From assembly GCA_051024685.1 (NCBI GenBank), contig JAZHPA010000022.1, forward strand, positions 1-48,085: DNA of 48,085 bases, given 5' to 3'. The position numbers were made by a program, and so were the translations under genes. The notes under the pieces are model-generated. The model saw only the letters and a program-made list of their open reading frames with translations, made no database searches and had not been told where the DNA came from. The stretch's first letter is position 1. Every line of letters starts with the position of its first letter. The stretch comes from UBA12545 sp051024685. Lineage in GTDB: Bacteria; Bacillota; DSM-521; Neomoorellales; Neomoorellaceae. Positions 7,509-16,778 of the stretch are shown here, in pieces.

Positions 7509-8955
7509 GATTATCTTCGTTTCTCCCGAAGTAGCTCCCCTGGCCAAGACCGGGGGTCTGGCCGACGTGGCCGGGAGCCTCCCCAAAGCCCTGGCCAAGA
7601 GGGGTCATGACGTGCGATTGGTAATGCCCCGCTACCGCCAGATCACGGAGGTGGATTATCTCACCGACCTCCCGGTGGAGATGGACGGCAACTTGGAAAC
7701 AGCTATAATTCGCCGGGCTACCCTTCCCGGTACCGCCTCGGTACCTGTTTACCTCATCGACAACTACAAGTACTTTTACCGGGACGGCATGTACGGTTAC
7801 CCTGATGATGATGCCCGCTTCAACTTTTTCTGTAAGGCGGTCCTGTCCCTGCTACCCGGGATAGATTTTCGCCCGGATGTAATCCACTTGAACGATTGGC
7901 AGACGGGACCCATCGCCCTTTTCCTTAAAGTGAAACATGAGGACAACCCCTTTTACCGGCATACGGCTACTGTATTTACCATTCACAACCTGCAGTACCA
8001 GGGGCATTTTCCCCGGGAAACCCTACGGCTTATGGCCCTGGGGGATGAATTCTTTATCCCCGATCGCCTGGAATTTTACGGCAAAGTAAATTTCATGAAA
8101 GCCGGCCTCCTTTACGCCGACTTGATCAACACCGTAAGCAAAAAGTATGCCCTGGAAATCCAAACTCCTGAATTGGGCGAAGGCCTGGACGGGCTCTTGC
8201 GCAAGAGGGCTGCCGACCTGCGCGGGATCTTGAACGGTATCGACTACGAGGAATTCAACCCGGCCACCGATCCCCGCATACCGGTCAACTACGATGTTTC
8301 CACCCTGGAACGAAAAAAGGAAAACAAACGGGCCCTGCAGCAGGAGATGGATCTGCCGGCGGCGGATGTGCCCCTCTTGGCTTTAATTTCCCGCCTGGTG
8401 CAGCAAAAGGGCCTCGATCTCCTGGCCGCCATCATGGACCCCCTCCTTGAGCAAGATGTGCAGTTCGTTCTCCTGGGCAGCGGCGAAGACTATTATCAGC
8501 GGCTTTTTTCCGAGTACAAATTAAAATACCGCCACAAGATGGCGGTGAAGATAGGATTTGACCCCAGCTTGGCCCAGCGCATCTACGCCGGAGCGGATAT
8601 CTTTCTCATGCCCTCCCGCTTCGAACCGTGCGGCCTGAGCCAGATGATAAGCCTGCGCTACGGCACCGTGCCCGTGGTGCGCTCTACCGGCGGCCTGGAG
8701 GATACCATCGTAGACTTCCACCGGCATCCGGATCGGGCCAACGGATTTTCCTTCCTAGAGTATACGCCCCAGGCCTTGCTGCAGGCGATAAACCGCGCCT
8801 TAAATGTTTACCGCACCCAGCCGCAGGAATGGCGCCGGCTAATGGAACGGGGCATGCGGGCCGACTTCTCCTGGTCGGCTTCTGCCGCCCAATACGAAAA
8901 TATGTACCGGGAGGCGTTAGAAAAACGCCGGACCACTCAAATTAAAGTAGGATAA
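7492..8955 (+). CDS. glgA: Glycogen (starch) synthase
   Basis: This 487-residue GT5 glycosyltransferase extends alpha-1,4-glucan chains from ADP-glucose. The ADP-glucose binding signature KTGGLADV is at residues 19-26. The catalytic block RFEPCGLSQMISLRYGTVP lies near residue 370, and the domain-closing STGGLEDTI follows. The length is typical. The ATG at 7492 has GGAGG upstream, inside the galT 3' end. A terminator-like hairpin follows 8 bases after the stop. With galT it forms a two-gene plus-strand unit that interrupts the minus-strand methyltransferase genes. Glycogen as a reserve polymer is consistent with a spore-forming clostridial lifestyle (inference). Confidence 0.95.
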   Translation: MTDSLKIIFVSPEVAPLAKTGGLADVAGSLPKALAKRGHDVRLVMPRYRQITEVDYLTDLPVEMDGNLETAIIRRATLPGTASVPVYLIDNYKYFYRDGMYGYPDDDARFNFFCKAVLSLLPGIDFRPDVIHLNDWQTGPIALFLKVKHEDNPFYRHTATVFTIHNLQYQGHFPRETLRLMALGDEFFIPDRLEFYGKVNFMKAGLLYADLINTVSKKYALEIQTPELGEGLDGLLRKRAADLRGILNGIDYEEFNPATDPRIPVNYDVSTLERKKENKRALQQEMDLPAADVPLLALISRLVQQKGLDLLAAIMDPLLEQDVQFVLLGSGEDYYQRLFSEYKLKYRHKMAVKIGFDPSLAQRIYAGADIFLMPSRFEPCGLSQMISLRYGTVPVVRSTGGLEDTIVDFHRHPDRANGFSFLEYTPQALLQAINRALNVYRTQPQEWRRLMERGMRADFSWSASAAQYENMYREALEKRRTTQIKVG

Positions 8956-8962
8956 CATAAAA

Positions 8963-8981
8963 GGCCGGGTGATGCCCGGCC
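8963..8981 (-). terminator. Rho-independent terminator between convergent genes
   Basis: A 7-bp perfect GC stem (GGCCGGG/CCCGGCC) with a 5-base loop lies between the convergent glgA and DUF1638 genes. On the minus strand the stem is followed by TTTT, so it best terminates the DUF1638 transcript; it may slow the glgA transcript too. Confidence 0.7.
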
Positions 8982-8985
8982 GTAT

Positions 8986-9696
8986 CTATACCTGCCCCGA
9001 GCCGAGCAGGGGTGAAAGCTGGGCCCTCGTATCGGCAAACTCCAGCCGAAAATCCCCCAACGTCACCGGCCTCCCCGGCGGCAGCACTACGAAATCGTCA
9101 TCCCAGGGACCGCACAGGAGTTTCTTCAGATAGACTAGGGAACCGGGCACTATCTCATGTTCCAACCCCATCCTGCGGGCGAAGGCCAAAGACACCTCGA
9201 CGTACTCACCCAAGGGAAAAGCTCCTGTGTCGATAAGCGTAAGCCGTCGGTAATGCCTCATAATGGCGTGCATAATGCGGGAGGCCCGCTCCTCCCCGTA
9301 CTTGGCCACGCAACGCTCGTACTCCCGCACGATGTTGTTCTCGTACACCAGCCATCCCCGCGTGAGAAAATACGTGCCTGCCCCGCGGGTGAGTTCCAGC
9401 CTGCGCTCCACCGAGCCCAGGAGCAGGGAGATGCAGTCGTCCACCCGGGGTATTACCATCTGGGCTTCCGGCGCAGAGAGCCCCAGGAGAGAGTTGCCGC
9501 AGTAGCCGAAGACCAGGATAACGGTATCCACATTATCGAGGCGGCTTATCTCGTCCGTAAGCCTTTCTTTCAGCCTCTCGGGATAGTTGTGCAGGCCCGA
9601 CTCTATCCAAAGGACCGGATAGTCTATATGTTCCTCCTTTAGGATCTTCTTTACCTCGTCGCTTATAGTCTGGCAGGCCACAATAATCCTAGCCAT
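8986..9696 (-). CDS. DUF1638 domain protein
   Basis: This 236-residue protein matches the DUF1638 family. Characteristic parts are an N-terminal MARIIVACQTISDEVKK strand, VILVFGYCGNSLLGL near residue 82, IPRVDDCISLLLGS near 105, GTYFLTRGW near 127 and a Tyr/Glu-rich YENNIVREYERCVAKYGEE block. The function is not established. Family members often lie beside corrinoid and URO-D-type methyltransferase genes, which fits the neighbourhood at 0.15-6 kb. Conserved Cys residues in VACQTI, GYCGN and DDCISL could bind a metal (inference). The ATG at 9696 has GGGGAG eight bases upstream; a GTG three codons earlier abuts the SD and is less likely. Confidence 0.82.
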   Translation of the reverse strand: MARIIVACQTISDEVKKILKEEHIDYPVLWIESGLHNYPERLKERLTDEISRLDNVDTVILVFGYCGNSLLGLSAPEAQMVIPRVDDCISLLLGSVERRLELTRGAGTYFLTRGWLVYENNIVREYERCVAKYGEERASRIMHAIMRHYRRLTLIDTGAFPLGEYVEVSLAFARRMGLEHEIVPGSLVYLKKLLCGPWDDDFVVLPPGRPVTLGDFRLEFADTRAQLSPLLGSGQV

Positions 9697-9739
9697 CTTT
9701 TTCACTCCCCGCAGCTAGCTTCATCCTCTGCGGTATTTA

Positions 9740-9895
9740 TTACGCCCCCACGGCTAGGACTTCCTGCCTAGGTCCTGCTTTAAATACCCTACTCACCTGT
9801 TCGCTTACCAGGTCCCCTATTATGACCACCGGCTTCGGCCCCCGAAGACGTCTTTCCACGAGTCCGGGAGCTTCCTTATTGCAAGCATGGTTCAT
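9740..9895 (-). pseudogene. Possible remnant of a corrinoid-protein C-terminus
   Basis: A 51-codon frame ends 43 bases before the DUF1638 start. Its middle, PKPVVIIGDLVSEQVSRVFKAG, resembles the final strand-helix of the B12-binding domain in the window's corrinoid proteins (VIIGGLVNERVARYVGAD). There is no Shine-Dalgarno sequence before the ATG, a stop codon lies directly upstream, and no cap domain or DxHxxG motif is found further upstream. A 5'-truncated corrinoid gene left beside DUF1638 is the simplest reading. A short independent peptide cannot be excluded. Confidence 0.4.
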
Positions 9896-10324
9896 CTATG
9901 GTGTGCACCGGCGGTGGTAGCTGTGGAGGGTACTCTAAAGCTTACAGGTCTCCTGGTCGTTGCAGGCTAACCCGGTTTTCCAGACGGGCTGCAATGCAGC
10001 GCGGAAGATGGTTGTTCCCGAAAGGAAGTGCTTCCTGGCAAGAGACATTGAATTTCCCAAGCTTACCACCCGATTTAGTCTATATCCGGGCAACGGTCGA
10101 GGATAGGAGAAGATTATCCCCTAACCTTGGGGAAGGTACCATGGAAAAGTACTTCCTCAACGAGGAAACTGGTCAGCTATATCGGTAAAAGAGGTATCAA
10201 GTTTGGAAAAGACCAGTTAGGGATTAATGGGGTTATGTGATAGTTATGTGATGAAGATTCAATATAAGCAACCCTACCCCTTACGTGGGCATCCCTCCAA
10301 CCTTGCTATTCGTACAGAGAAAAT
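9896..10324. other. Intergenic region, no supported gene
   Basis: About 430 bases with only poor open frames. A plus-strand frame at 9898-10188 has no ribosome site and an odd composition. A 15-codon peptide frame (MEKYFLNEETGQLYR) at 10141-10188 has a weak GGGGAAGG upstream. No convincing terminator is visible after the amidohydrolase gene. The stretch may be decayed coding sequence, in line with the neighbouring corrinoid fragment. Confidence 0.5.
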
Positions 10325-11716
10325 CTACGTGGAACAAACAGTGTTAAGGCAAAAGGTGTTGAGGCAGTGTCCCCGGTGCTCACTATTCTCCCTTCTTCCA
10401 TCCAAGACCATGACCTCTCCGCGTGCTATAACCGCATAAGGCCAAGCTGTAAAGAGATAGTTCTGGTAGGGAGTATAATCAACTATAGAGCCGGTCTCGC
10501 TAGGGTCAAGGTATTTCTTAATTCCAGTTTCCATGATGGTAATATCGGCGTCGCTGCCCACCGCCAGAGTCCCTTTGGCTGGGTACAACCCAAATAATTT
10601 GGCCGCATTATAGCTGCTAACCCGAACCACATCAAGAGGAGAAAGGCCCCTCTTGTTTACGCCTTCCGTAAACAGCACCGCCATTATCACAGCGTTGCCC
10701 GGGAGTCCGGCCAGCCCACTCCACAATTCTTGCTTGTGGGCCGTGACCCAGGAATTGTGATCCGATCCGATGATAACCGGAACCTGTTTTTCAACCGCCT
10801 CCCAAATTTTTTCCCTGTCATCATGGTGTCTGATCGGGGGGCTTACCTTACCCAAACTGCCAAGGCCTGCCTCAACGGTAAGGGCTAGATAATGCGGACA
10901 TGTCTCCAACACGACCTCCTGGTCCCTGGCTTCTTGAATGCACTCTACAGCTTCCTTCGAGCTCACATGGGCGATGCCAATTCTACATCCGACCTTTCGC
11001 GCAAGGTAGAGAACCTTGGCCACAGCTTCACCTTCACAGATCCCCGGCCTGGTCGCCTCCCAACAGGCCATATCCTGTCTAGTTGGATCGGTTAACCGCC
11101 TTGAATAGTAATCAATGAGTTCAGGATTCTCTGCATGGATCATGGGCAAGCCGCCATACTCCTTCAGTTTGACAAATGCCTCCAATATCTGACCATCATT
11201 GAGACTGCTCAATCCACCTAAGTTCGCGGCCTCTGCACCCTTATAAGGTAAAAAAATTTTAAAAGAGGTAATGCCCAGATCGTGAATATATCTCTCGATA
11301 TTGTCCAGGTGAACCTGATTCATCAAGGCTCCGTGGAACTTTATATCAATTAGACTGTGTCTCTTAACCAGTTCGATAAAGCGAGGAAACACCTTTTCCA
11401 ATGATTCCTGGGTAAAGATATAATTCAGGGCACTGGTTACACCACCGTACAGAGCGGACGAACTTTCGGTCATAAAGTTTTCCTCTTGACCCTGCACTTT
11501 AGGCTGCCCTGCTCCGGGCATCTGGCCGAAATGCGAATGGCTGTCGATAGCCCCTGGTAAAACGTAACGGCCTTCAGCATCTAATACCCTCCGGGCTCTA
11601 TCAATTTCCCCTCTCCGTGTCACCCCCACTACTTTCCCGCCAGCCACTAAAATGTCTCCCTCGACAATGTTGTTCCCGTCGACTATTTTACCATTTTTAA
11701 TTATTAGATCTAGCAT
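10325..11716 (-). CDS. Cyclic amidohydrolase (dihydropyrimidinase/allantoinase-like)
   Basis: This 463-residue amidohydrolase should open a cyclic amide such as a hydantoin, dihydropyrimidine or allantoin ring. It shows the binuclear metal set: DSHSHFG near residue 57 in place of DxHxH, FKIFLPYKG near 150 with the lysine that is usually carboxylated, PMIHAEN near 190, GIAHVSS near 245 and IGSDHNSW near 320. The second His of the usual HxH is kept as His-Ser-His. I chose the ATG at 11716 (GGGAGGGGGAGCC upstream) over the longer frame. It is the last gene of the 10-28 kb cluster, directly after allH, so a ureide ring-opening role is likely. Substrate identity is uncertain; the C-terminal tail with CLNTFCLNTVC is unusual. 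Confidence 0.85.
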   Translation of the reverse strand: MLDLIIKNGKIVDGNNIVEGDILVAGGKVVGVTRRGEIDRARRVLDAEGRYVLPGAIDSHSHFGQMPGAGQPKVQGQEENFMTESSSALYGGVTSALNYIFTQESLEKVFPRFIELVKRHSLIDIKFHGALMNQVHLDNIERYIHDLGITSFKIFLPYKGAEAANLGGLSSLNDGQILEAFVKLKEYGGLPMIHAENPELIDYYSRRLTDPTRQDMACWEATRPGICEGEAVAKVLYLARKVGCRIGIAHVSSKEAVECIQEARDQEVVLETCPHYLALTVEAGLGSLGKVSPPIRHHDDREKIWEAVEKQVPVIIGSDHNSWVTAHKQELWSGLAGLPGNAVIMAVLFTEGVNKRGLSPLDVVRVSSYNAAKLFGLYPAKGTLAVGSDADITIMETGIKKYLDPSETGSIVDYTPYQNYLFTAWPYAVIARGEVMVLDGRRENSEHRGHCLNTFCLNTVCST

Positions 11717-11752
11717 GGCTCCCCCTCCCAGCACTTACCATAGGCTAGCTGA

Positions 11753-12625
11753 CTAAATCCTCCACGATGCCAGGGCCAGGCAAATGCCAGCTAGCATATC
11801 GGTTCCTGACGAAGATCCCAACGCCAAAAGCTCCAAAACTCGAGAAGCCAACTCTATGTTGCCTCTTAATATAGCAGTAACAACTTCCAGGGCAGCCTCA
11901 GGCAGCTCTCCCACCGTAGCACCGTAAATCTCCCGATAGCCAAAAACGTTAGTGCATTCGCGTGCAACCGCCACCACTGTTCTCAGACAGTGCTGTGGGA
12001 GGCCCCCATGCTCACCGTAGGCTTTCTTCCACCACCACCAGGCACCTATGAGCCCCGCCAGCAGATCATCGCCGGCCGGCGTGAGACCCGGCCCCAGACC
12101 AACCAGCTCCCTGGCAGCCTTTTCTGCGCACCAGGGGTCTCTCCGTCTAAGTGCCATCAACAAATCCTCTGCCGCTCTGTACCCCCGGCCCAACCAGAAT
12201 GGTACTTCGGCCCCTGCGGAAGGTGTGCTTCCCTCACTGCAAAAATGTCTTAGCAATCCGCCGAACCCTTGCAAGTTACCGAAACGGCACCCAATGGCTG
12301 CGGCAATGCGAAGCGCCTGAAGAACATCATACCGTGCACCAGGCCTTACCTCGAGGGTTGTAGTCCTCCACACCGGTGAGCCTTTCAGTAAAATACTTAT
12401 CCCCGCATCAGGTATAGCCATTTTGCTATCCCCGTAAGTGACAACCATTCCTTTTCTTACCCTAAGCTGCCCTGGCCAGGGTTGAACGTTTATGGCCAGC
12501 CAATAACGCGTCCCGCCAACTAGAACACTAAATACCTCCCCCTCAGGGGTTTCCACATTGAAGGCCCTGGAGAACACACTATGTACCCGGCCTACGTGTG
12601 AACGCAGCCTTAGTATTGCTTTCAC
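11753..12625 (-). CDS. allH: DUF2877 protein, oxamate carbamoyltransferase subunit AllH-like
   Basis: This 290-residue protein carries the DUF2877 signature GLGPGLTPAGDDLLAG near residue 190 and ends in SSSGTDMLAGICLAL. In E. coli, YlbF of this family acts with FdrA (AllF) and YlbE (AllG) as the catabolic oxamate carbamoyltransferase, converting oxalurate and phosphate to oxamate and carbamoyl phosphate. All three families occur here in one operon, separated only by an M42 peptidase gene. I chose the GTG at 12625 (GGATGGAAG upstream), 46 bases after the upstream stop; the longer TTG frame would overlap the M42 gene end and adds non-family residues. The subunit's exact role is not known from sequence. 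Confidence 0.8.
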   Translation of the reverse strand: MKAILRLRSHVGRVHSVFSRAFNVETPEGEVFSVLVGGTRYWLAINVQPWPGQLRVRKGMVVTYGDSKMAIPDAGISILLKGSPVWRTTTLEVRPGARYDVLQALRIAAAIGCRFGNLQGFGGLLRHFCSEGSTPSAGAEVPFWLGRGYRAAEDLLMALRRRDPWCAEKAARELVGLGPGLTPAGDDLLAGLIGAWWWWKKAYGEHGGLPQHCLRTVVAVARECTNVFGYREIYGATVGELPEAALEVVTAILRGNIELASRVLELLALGSSSGTDMLAGICLALASWRI

Positions 12626-12671
12626 CTTCCATCCTACACTGAAGGCGGCGGTCTGCTGCCACCCGGCTGAA

Positions 12672-13751
12672 CTACAGGGAAACGAATCGGAGGTCAAGGG
12701 TACCAAGGCCGCTGATTACCCCTTTCAGTAGTTCTACTGCCCCTACCGCATCATTTATGTCCATAACTTCAGCCGGGGAGTGGGCGTAACGACGGGGAAT
12801 GGAGATAAATCCGGTAGGTACTCCTTTACCGGCTATGTGAAGTCCAGCTGCATCGGTTGTCCAGTGTCCGACTTCCGCGGCCAGCTGTACTCGAATACCC
12901 CTTTCCGCTGCCGCCCTCAGGATTGCACCCTTTACCGCCGGGTGAGCTATGGTGCCTACATAAGCTCTCTGTACACCCTCGGCCAGCTGGATTACGGGGC
13001 CACGACCAATCCCGAACTTGCCGGCACCCTCCGCTGAAGTATCGGCAGCCGGTACTGTGTCCAGAACAATGGCACAGTCGGGCTGAAGGCGAGCGGCTGC
13101 TATCCTGGCTCCACTCATGGTGGTTTCTTCCTGCACTGTAATTACTCCGTATACTTTTCCGGCAAATCTCAGGGTGCCAAGCTCTTGGAACAGGCGAATT
13201 ACGATGGCACAACCTATCCTGTTGTCGATAGCATGACCGCAGATCCGGTCTGGAGTTCCTAACTCCATAAGTGCCCCAGCGTAGGAAACAGGGCACCCAA
13301 CCTCTATGCCCCACTCCCTAACCTCCACATCACTGTTAGCGCCGATATCTATGTAGAGCTGACTATAGGACCCCCCCTCACCACTAGCAGCCTTTCGTTC
13401 TAAGTGTGCTGGCTCGGAGCCGATAACACCATTGATACCGTTTACTATCACCCTGGTTGCCGGGAGTACTGCCTCGCTCACAATACCAATCGTTTGGAAT
13501 CTAAGTAAGCCGTTGGGTAGAATTCCGCTGACAATGCCCCCCACCTCATCAGCATGGGCCGCCACCATAAGAGTAGGCCCCGGCCGAAGTCCTTCCTTCA
13601 CCGCATACACGTTGCCGAAATTATCGATCTCAACATTATCTGCAAACGGCTTTATTTTCTTGGCCACAGTTCGAATCACGTCTTGTTCAAACCCCGATAC
13701 CCCACTAAGAGCAACCAGTTCCGTCAGAATCCGTTTTAGGTCCTCTTTCAT
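12672..13751 (-). CDS. M42 family metallohydrolase
   Basis: This 359-residue protein belongs to the M42 aminopeptidase/FrvX-like family, cytoplasmic di-zinc hydrolases that form large tetrahedral complexes. Metal and catalytic blocks are VAAHADEVGG near residue 65, CGHAIDNRIG near 180, VQEETTMSGA near 215 with the general base Glu, VLDTVPAADTS near 240 and IPRRYAHSPAEVMDIND near 325. Length and motifs are complete. The ATG at 13751 has GAGGAGGTGAGG upstream. It lies between allG and allH in the same operon, which is unusual for a peptidase and suggests that it hydrolyses an amide or ureido intermediate of the pathway, or a dipeptide-like substrate. That role is inference. Confidence 0.9.
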   Translation of the reverse strand: MKEDLKRILTELVALSGVSGFEQDVIRTVAKKIKPFADNVEIDNFGNVYAVKEGLRPGPTLMVAAHADEVGGIVSGILPNGLLRFQTIGIVSEAVLPATRVIVNGINGVIGSEPAHLERKAASGEGGSYSQLYIDIGANSDVEVREWGIEVGCPVSYAGALMELGTPDRICGHAIDNRIGCAIVIRLFQELGTLRFAGKVYGVITVQEETTMSGARIAAARLQPDCAIVLDTVPAADTSAEGAGKFGIGRGPVIQLAEGVQRAYVGTIAHPAVKGAILRAAAERGIRVQLAAEVGHWTTDAAGLHIAGKGVPTGFISIPRRYAHSPAEVMDINDAVGAVELLKGVISGLGTLDLRFVSL

Positions 13752-13766
13752 CAATCCTCACCTCCT

Positions 13767-15212
13767 CTAAGTCAGCACTCGTCCCTCCGGCGCATATTTT
13801 TCAGCCAGAGCGCGCAGCGCCTTCTCAAAAGCACCCCGCGGAACCCTTACTATACCGGCGCCCACCAGCCCGTGCCCCGGTTCCTTATGTGCTATACCGG
13901 TATTAATAATCGGCAGGATACCAGTTTCCACCACTTTGCGCACATCAATTGCAGTCGGTGCTCCAATAAAGGACATATTGGGCAAGCGGTAGCTGTCGTT
14001 GGTCCCAACCGTGATCTCGTACATCTCCCTGGTGAGCCTCACAGCATCCTCCGGAGTACCTCCCACAAACTGGACTATAGCCGGAGCCGTACCCATTACG
14101 AAAGCACCTATGCCGGCAGTTTCCGTAATGGCGCTGTCCCCGATATCCGGATTTGCATCGCTTTCGGAATAGCCAGGAAAGTAAAGGCCTTGTGGTATGG
14201 TGGCCTCTTCTGTAAACCATCTATCACCTAAACCGCTGACCCTGATCCCCACCTCTACGCCGTTTCGCGCGATAGCAGTTACGACGCTGCAGTAGGGAAT
14301 ATTCTCCGCCGCATCCAGAGTGGCCTTACAGGCGGCCATGGCGAGGTTGAGAAAGAAGTGCTCGTGGTTACCTAAGAAAGAAATCACTTCCCGTACCATG
14401 CTGCTGTCCAGGTCGCTGTCTACTAACACGGGAGCAGCCTTTTTGAAAAATAAGTTAGTAGCAGCAATATCCCGGTTGTGGCATTCGTCACCCATCTGCA
14501 ACGCCTGGGCAATAATACTTTTCAAATCAATTCCCTGGAGCCTCTCGATGAGATATTTCATCGCGGGGGCCAACCTGTACTCCATCCATTTTAAACGCTC
14601 AATAACCTTATCATCGTAAGCGCCGAACCGGAGGGTTCTGCCCCAGCCTTCGTTCATCGTTGAAAACGCAAGGTTACCAAAAGTTTCGTTAACCACTACC
14701 CATACAGGCATTGAAGGTGAAATTATGCCAGCCATCGGCCCCACAGCGTTCCGCGAATGGCAAGGGGCAAATTCGATTTCACCGCTTACCGCAAGTTTTT
14801 CTGCTTCATCAGGTGAAGAAGCCATCCCCTCGTACAGAAGGGCACCGATAACAGCGCCACGCATGGGCCCGCACATCCTATCCCATTCTATAGGTGGGCC
14901 TGCATGCAGAATAGTATTGCTGCTCATGCCAGGAATTACTTTCCTGGCCGGGAGCATGTCTACGACAACTGGTCGTGCTGAAGTGATCCGGATTAAAGCC
15001 TCCTGGTTGGCAGACGCTATTTTGCCACCAAGACTGGCCGGATCGATATCATCGGAAAGCTGTGCCACTATGCGCGCCAACTCTGGGTCTCCCCAGCCAG
15101 GAGGTTGCCACTCCAAATGAACTGCACTGGTAAAGGGAACGACGCTAGAATAGAACCAATCAAGTCCAATATTTATCACCTTGGGCCCTTGTTTCAATAT
15201 TCCTGCGTTCAT
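13767..15212 (-). CDS. allG: DUF1116 protein, oxamate carbamoyltransferase subunit AllG-like
   Basis: This 481-residue protein matches the YlbE/DUF1116 family, the large partner of FdrA in the E. coli AllFGH oxamate carbamoyltransferase. Recognisable parts are INIGLDWFYSS at the N-terminus, AGPPIEWDRMCGPMRGAVIG near residue 102, GAVIGALLYEGM, FAPCHSRNAVGPMAGIISPS near 152 and MGTAPAIVQFVGGTPEDAVR near 375. The ATG at 15212 overlaps the allF stop by four bases (ATGA), so translation is coupled. Length is like E. coli YlbE, with no missing segment. Function by family is phosphorolysis of oxalurate; whether this homologue accepts another carbamoylated substrate is open. Confidence 0.85.
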   Translation of the reverse strand: MNAGILKQGPKVINIGLDWFYSSVVPFTSAVHLEWQPPGWGDPELARIVAQLSDDIDPASLGGKIASANQEALIRITSARPVVVDMLPARKVIPGMSSNTILHAGPPIEWDRMCGPMRGAVIGALLYEGMASSPDEAEKLAVSGEIEFAPCHSRNAVGPMAGIISPSMPVWVVVNETFGNLAFSTMNEGWGRTLRFGAYDDKVIERLKWMEYRLAPAMKYLIERLQGIDLKSIIAQALQMGDECHNRDIAATNLFFKKAAPVLVDSDLDSSMVREVISFLGNHEHFFLNLAMAACKATLDAAENIPYCSVVTAIARNGVEVGIRVSGLGDRWFTEEATIPQGLYFPGYSESDANPDIGDSAITETAGIGAFVMGTAPAIVQFVGGTPEDAVRLTREMYEITVGTNDSYRLPNMSFIGAPTAIDVRKVVETGILPIINTGIAHKEPGHGLVGAGIVRVPRGAFEKALRALAEKYAPEGRVLT

Positions 15213-16765
15213 TGCTTGTTAACCTCCAACTCCAGCCTACCTCTACCTGAACTAAGCAATTTCGCCGCCATGCGGGCTGCTTGAGCGTTAGTAGGCGCCA
15301 CCAGAGCTCCGGCCGCCTTCAGTCTGGTCACCTGCGCGGTATAGTCCTGAGGATCGGCATCAGTACCCACCACATTGAGCACGATATTAAGGTCACGGTT
15401 AGTGCGTCGTGCCTCCTTGATCGCTTCACTAATGGGGGGAACAAGTTCGGCTGCCGGGTCCGGGTGGGAACCGAATCCCAATACCACATCCATTAGGATA
15501 ACGCTTACTCTGGGGTCAGCTACCTCCCGCTGGAATCTCTCCAGGCGGTAGGAAAAGTCAATCATGGGATGCGGCCTGCCTACGGTAAACTCATCACTTC
15601 CCATATCAACAATAGTGTTTTCCTTGCTGAAGTTTGGGTCTGCCAGCGTCTCCCCTTCAGGAAGGTTAGAGTAAACGCGTCCGATGCAAGCGCGAAGGAT
15701 GAGTAAGGCCTCTTCTGCAAGGGTACCACCCGAGAAAAGACCTCGCAAGTAGCCCCCCGTTATGTCCAGGGATAAGGTCGGAACACTCCCTTCAACGGTA
15801 TCAGTCCCAGGCGCCTCTCCTCGTTCAAGGACTACTGCCAGGCGAGCAGCATCCTCGAGTGTTCTAGCCATATACACCCCCGGCTGGGAAGTTGTATTAT
15901 TATTGCCAAGCAGGCATAGAACTACCGGCTTGCCCATGCCGCCGACCCGGCGGAGTATCTTTTCGGCAACTTGTGGCGCCGGGGGTTTGGACACCAGGAC
16001 TACGACCTTTGTCTGTTCATCTCTGGCTAGAATTTCCAGGGCGTCTAGGGTGGTTATACCGCCGACCCCCATGGACAGATCGCGGCTTCCAGTACCAAAG
16101 GCGTGGGATATGCCACCGCCCCACCTGTCAACCAGACACATTACCTCCTGCATGCCGGTACCCGAAGCACCAACTATACCTATGCCCCCCCGCCGTACCG
16201 CATTGGCAAAACCCAGGGGCACCCCGCCAATAAACGCCGTGCCACAATCGGGTCCCATAAGCAGCAGTCCTCGCTGATGGGCCAGCCTTTTTAGTTGGAT
16301 TTCATCTTCCAGCGAAACATTATCACTGAACAGGAACACATGGAGTCCGTTTTTCAAAGCCTTTAGAGATTCAGCTGCTGCATAAACACCAGGTACGGAA
16401 ATTACAGCTACATCAGCACCAGGCAAGCTACGGATGCCGGCAGCTAAGTGACGGTACTGAGAAGACGTGGTACTGTTTTTCTCCTCTCCTACCGGCTTTG
16501 CCAGCCATTGCTCCGCCTCCCTCAGCGCCCCAGCAGCCGCCTCCTCAGTTTCTGCGCTAACCACTATAACCATGTCGCCCGGCCCCGCTCTTGCGACCGC
16601 CTCAGTAAATAGTCCGGCTTCCCGCATTATATCCTTATTCTGTGGTGTCGCCATCATGACCGCTGCCTTGTGCACACCCGCGCAAGCATGGACCCGTCTC
16701 GAAATCCACATTAACGCCACCGAATCTTGATAGTATGCCGGTTTTACCAAAGCCTTAATAATCAA
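15209..16765 (-). CDS. allF: FdrA family protein, oxamate carbamoyltransferase subunit AllF
   Basis: This 518-residue protein resembles FdrA, which has acyl-CoA synthetase-like (SucD-type) domains. The N-terminus ALVKPAYYQDSVALM matches the family. A nucleotide-binding-like block GIGIVGASGTGMQEVMCLVD sits near residue 195, GSRDLSMGVGGIT near 230, VVLVSKPPAP near 260 and PMIDFSYRLERF near 405. E. coli FdrA is the AllF subunit of oxamate carbamoyltransferase. The start is odd: the GGAGG ribosome site is one base from the TTG at 16765, too close for normal initiation. The two ATT codons that follow sit at four and seven bases, and a TTG lies five codons downstream. The N-terminal match to the family argues for a start within a few codons of 16765. 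Confidence 0.87.
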   Translation of the reverse strand: MIIKALVKPAYYQDSVALMWISRRVHACAGVHKAAVMMATPQNKDIMREAGLFTEAVARAGPGDMVIVVSAETEEAAAGALREAEQWLAKPVGEEKNSTTSSQYRHLAAGIRSLPGADVAVISVPGVYAAAESLKALKNGLHVFLFSDNVSLEDEIQLKRLAHQRGLLLMGPDCGTAFIGGVPLGFANAVRRGGIGIVGASGTGMQEVMCLVDRWGGGISHAFGTGSRDLSMGVGGITTLDALEILARDEQTKVVVLVSKPPAPQVAEKILRRVGGMGKPVVLCLLGNNNTTSQPGVYMARTLEDAARLAVVLERGEAPGTDTVEGSVPTLSLDITGGYLRGLFSGGTLAEEALLILRACIGRVYSNLPEGETLADPNFSKENTIVDMGSDEFTVGRPHPMIDFSYRLERFQREVADPRVSVILMDVVLGFGSHPDPAAELVPPISEAIKEARRTNRDLNIVLNVVGTDADPQDYTAQVTRLKAAGALVAPTNAQAARMAAKLLSSGRGRLELEVNKQ

Positions 16766-16778
16766 ACCTCCTCACCCC

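Noticed and set aside
9898..10188. Plus-strand frame of 96 codons downstream of the amidohydrolase
   Set aside because: Odd composition, no Shine-Dalgarno, no similarity; the region looks decayed.
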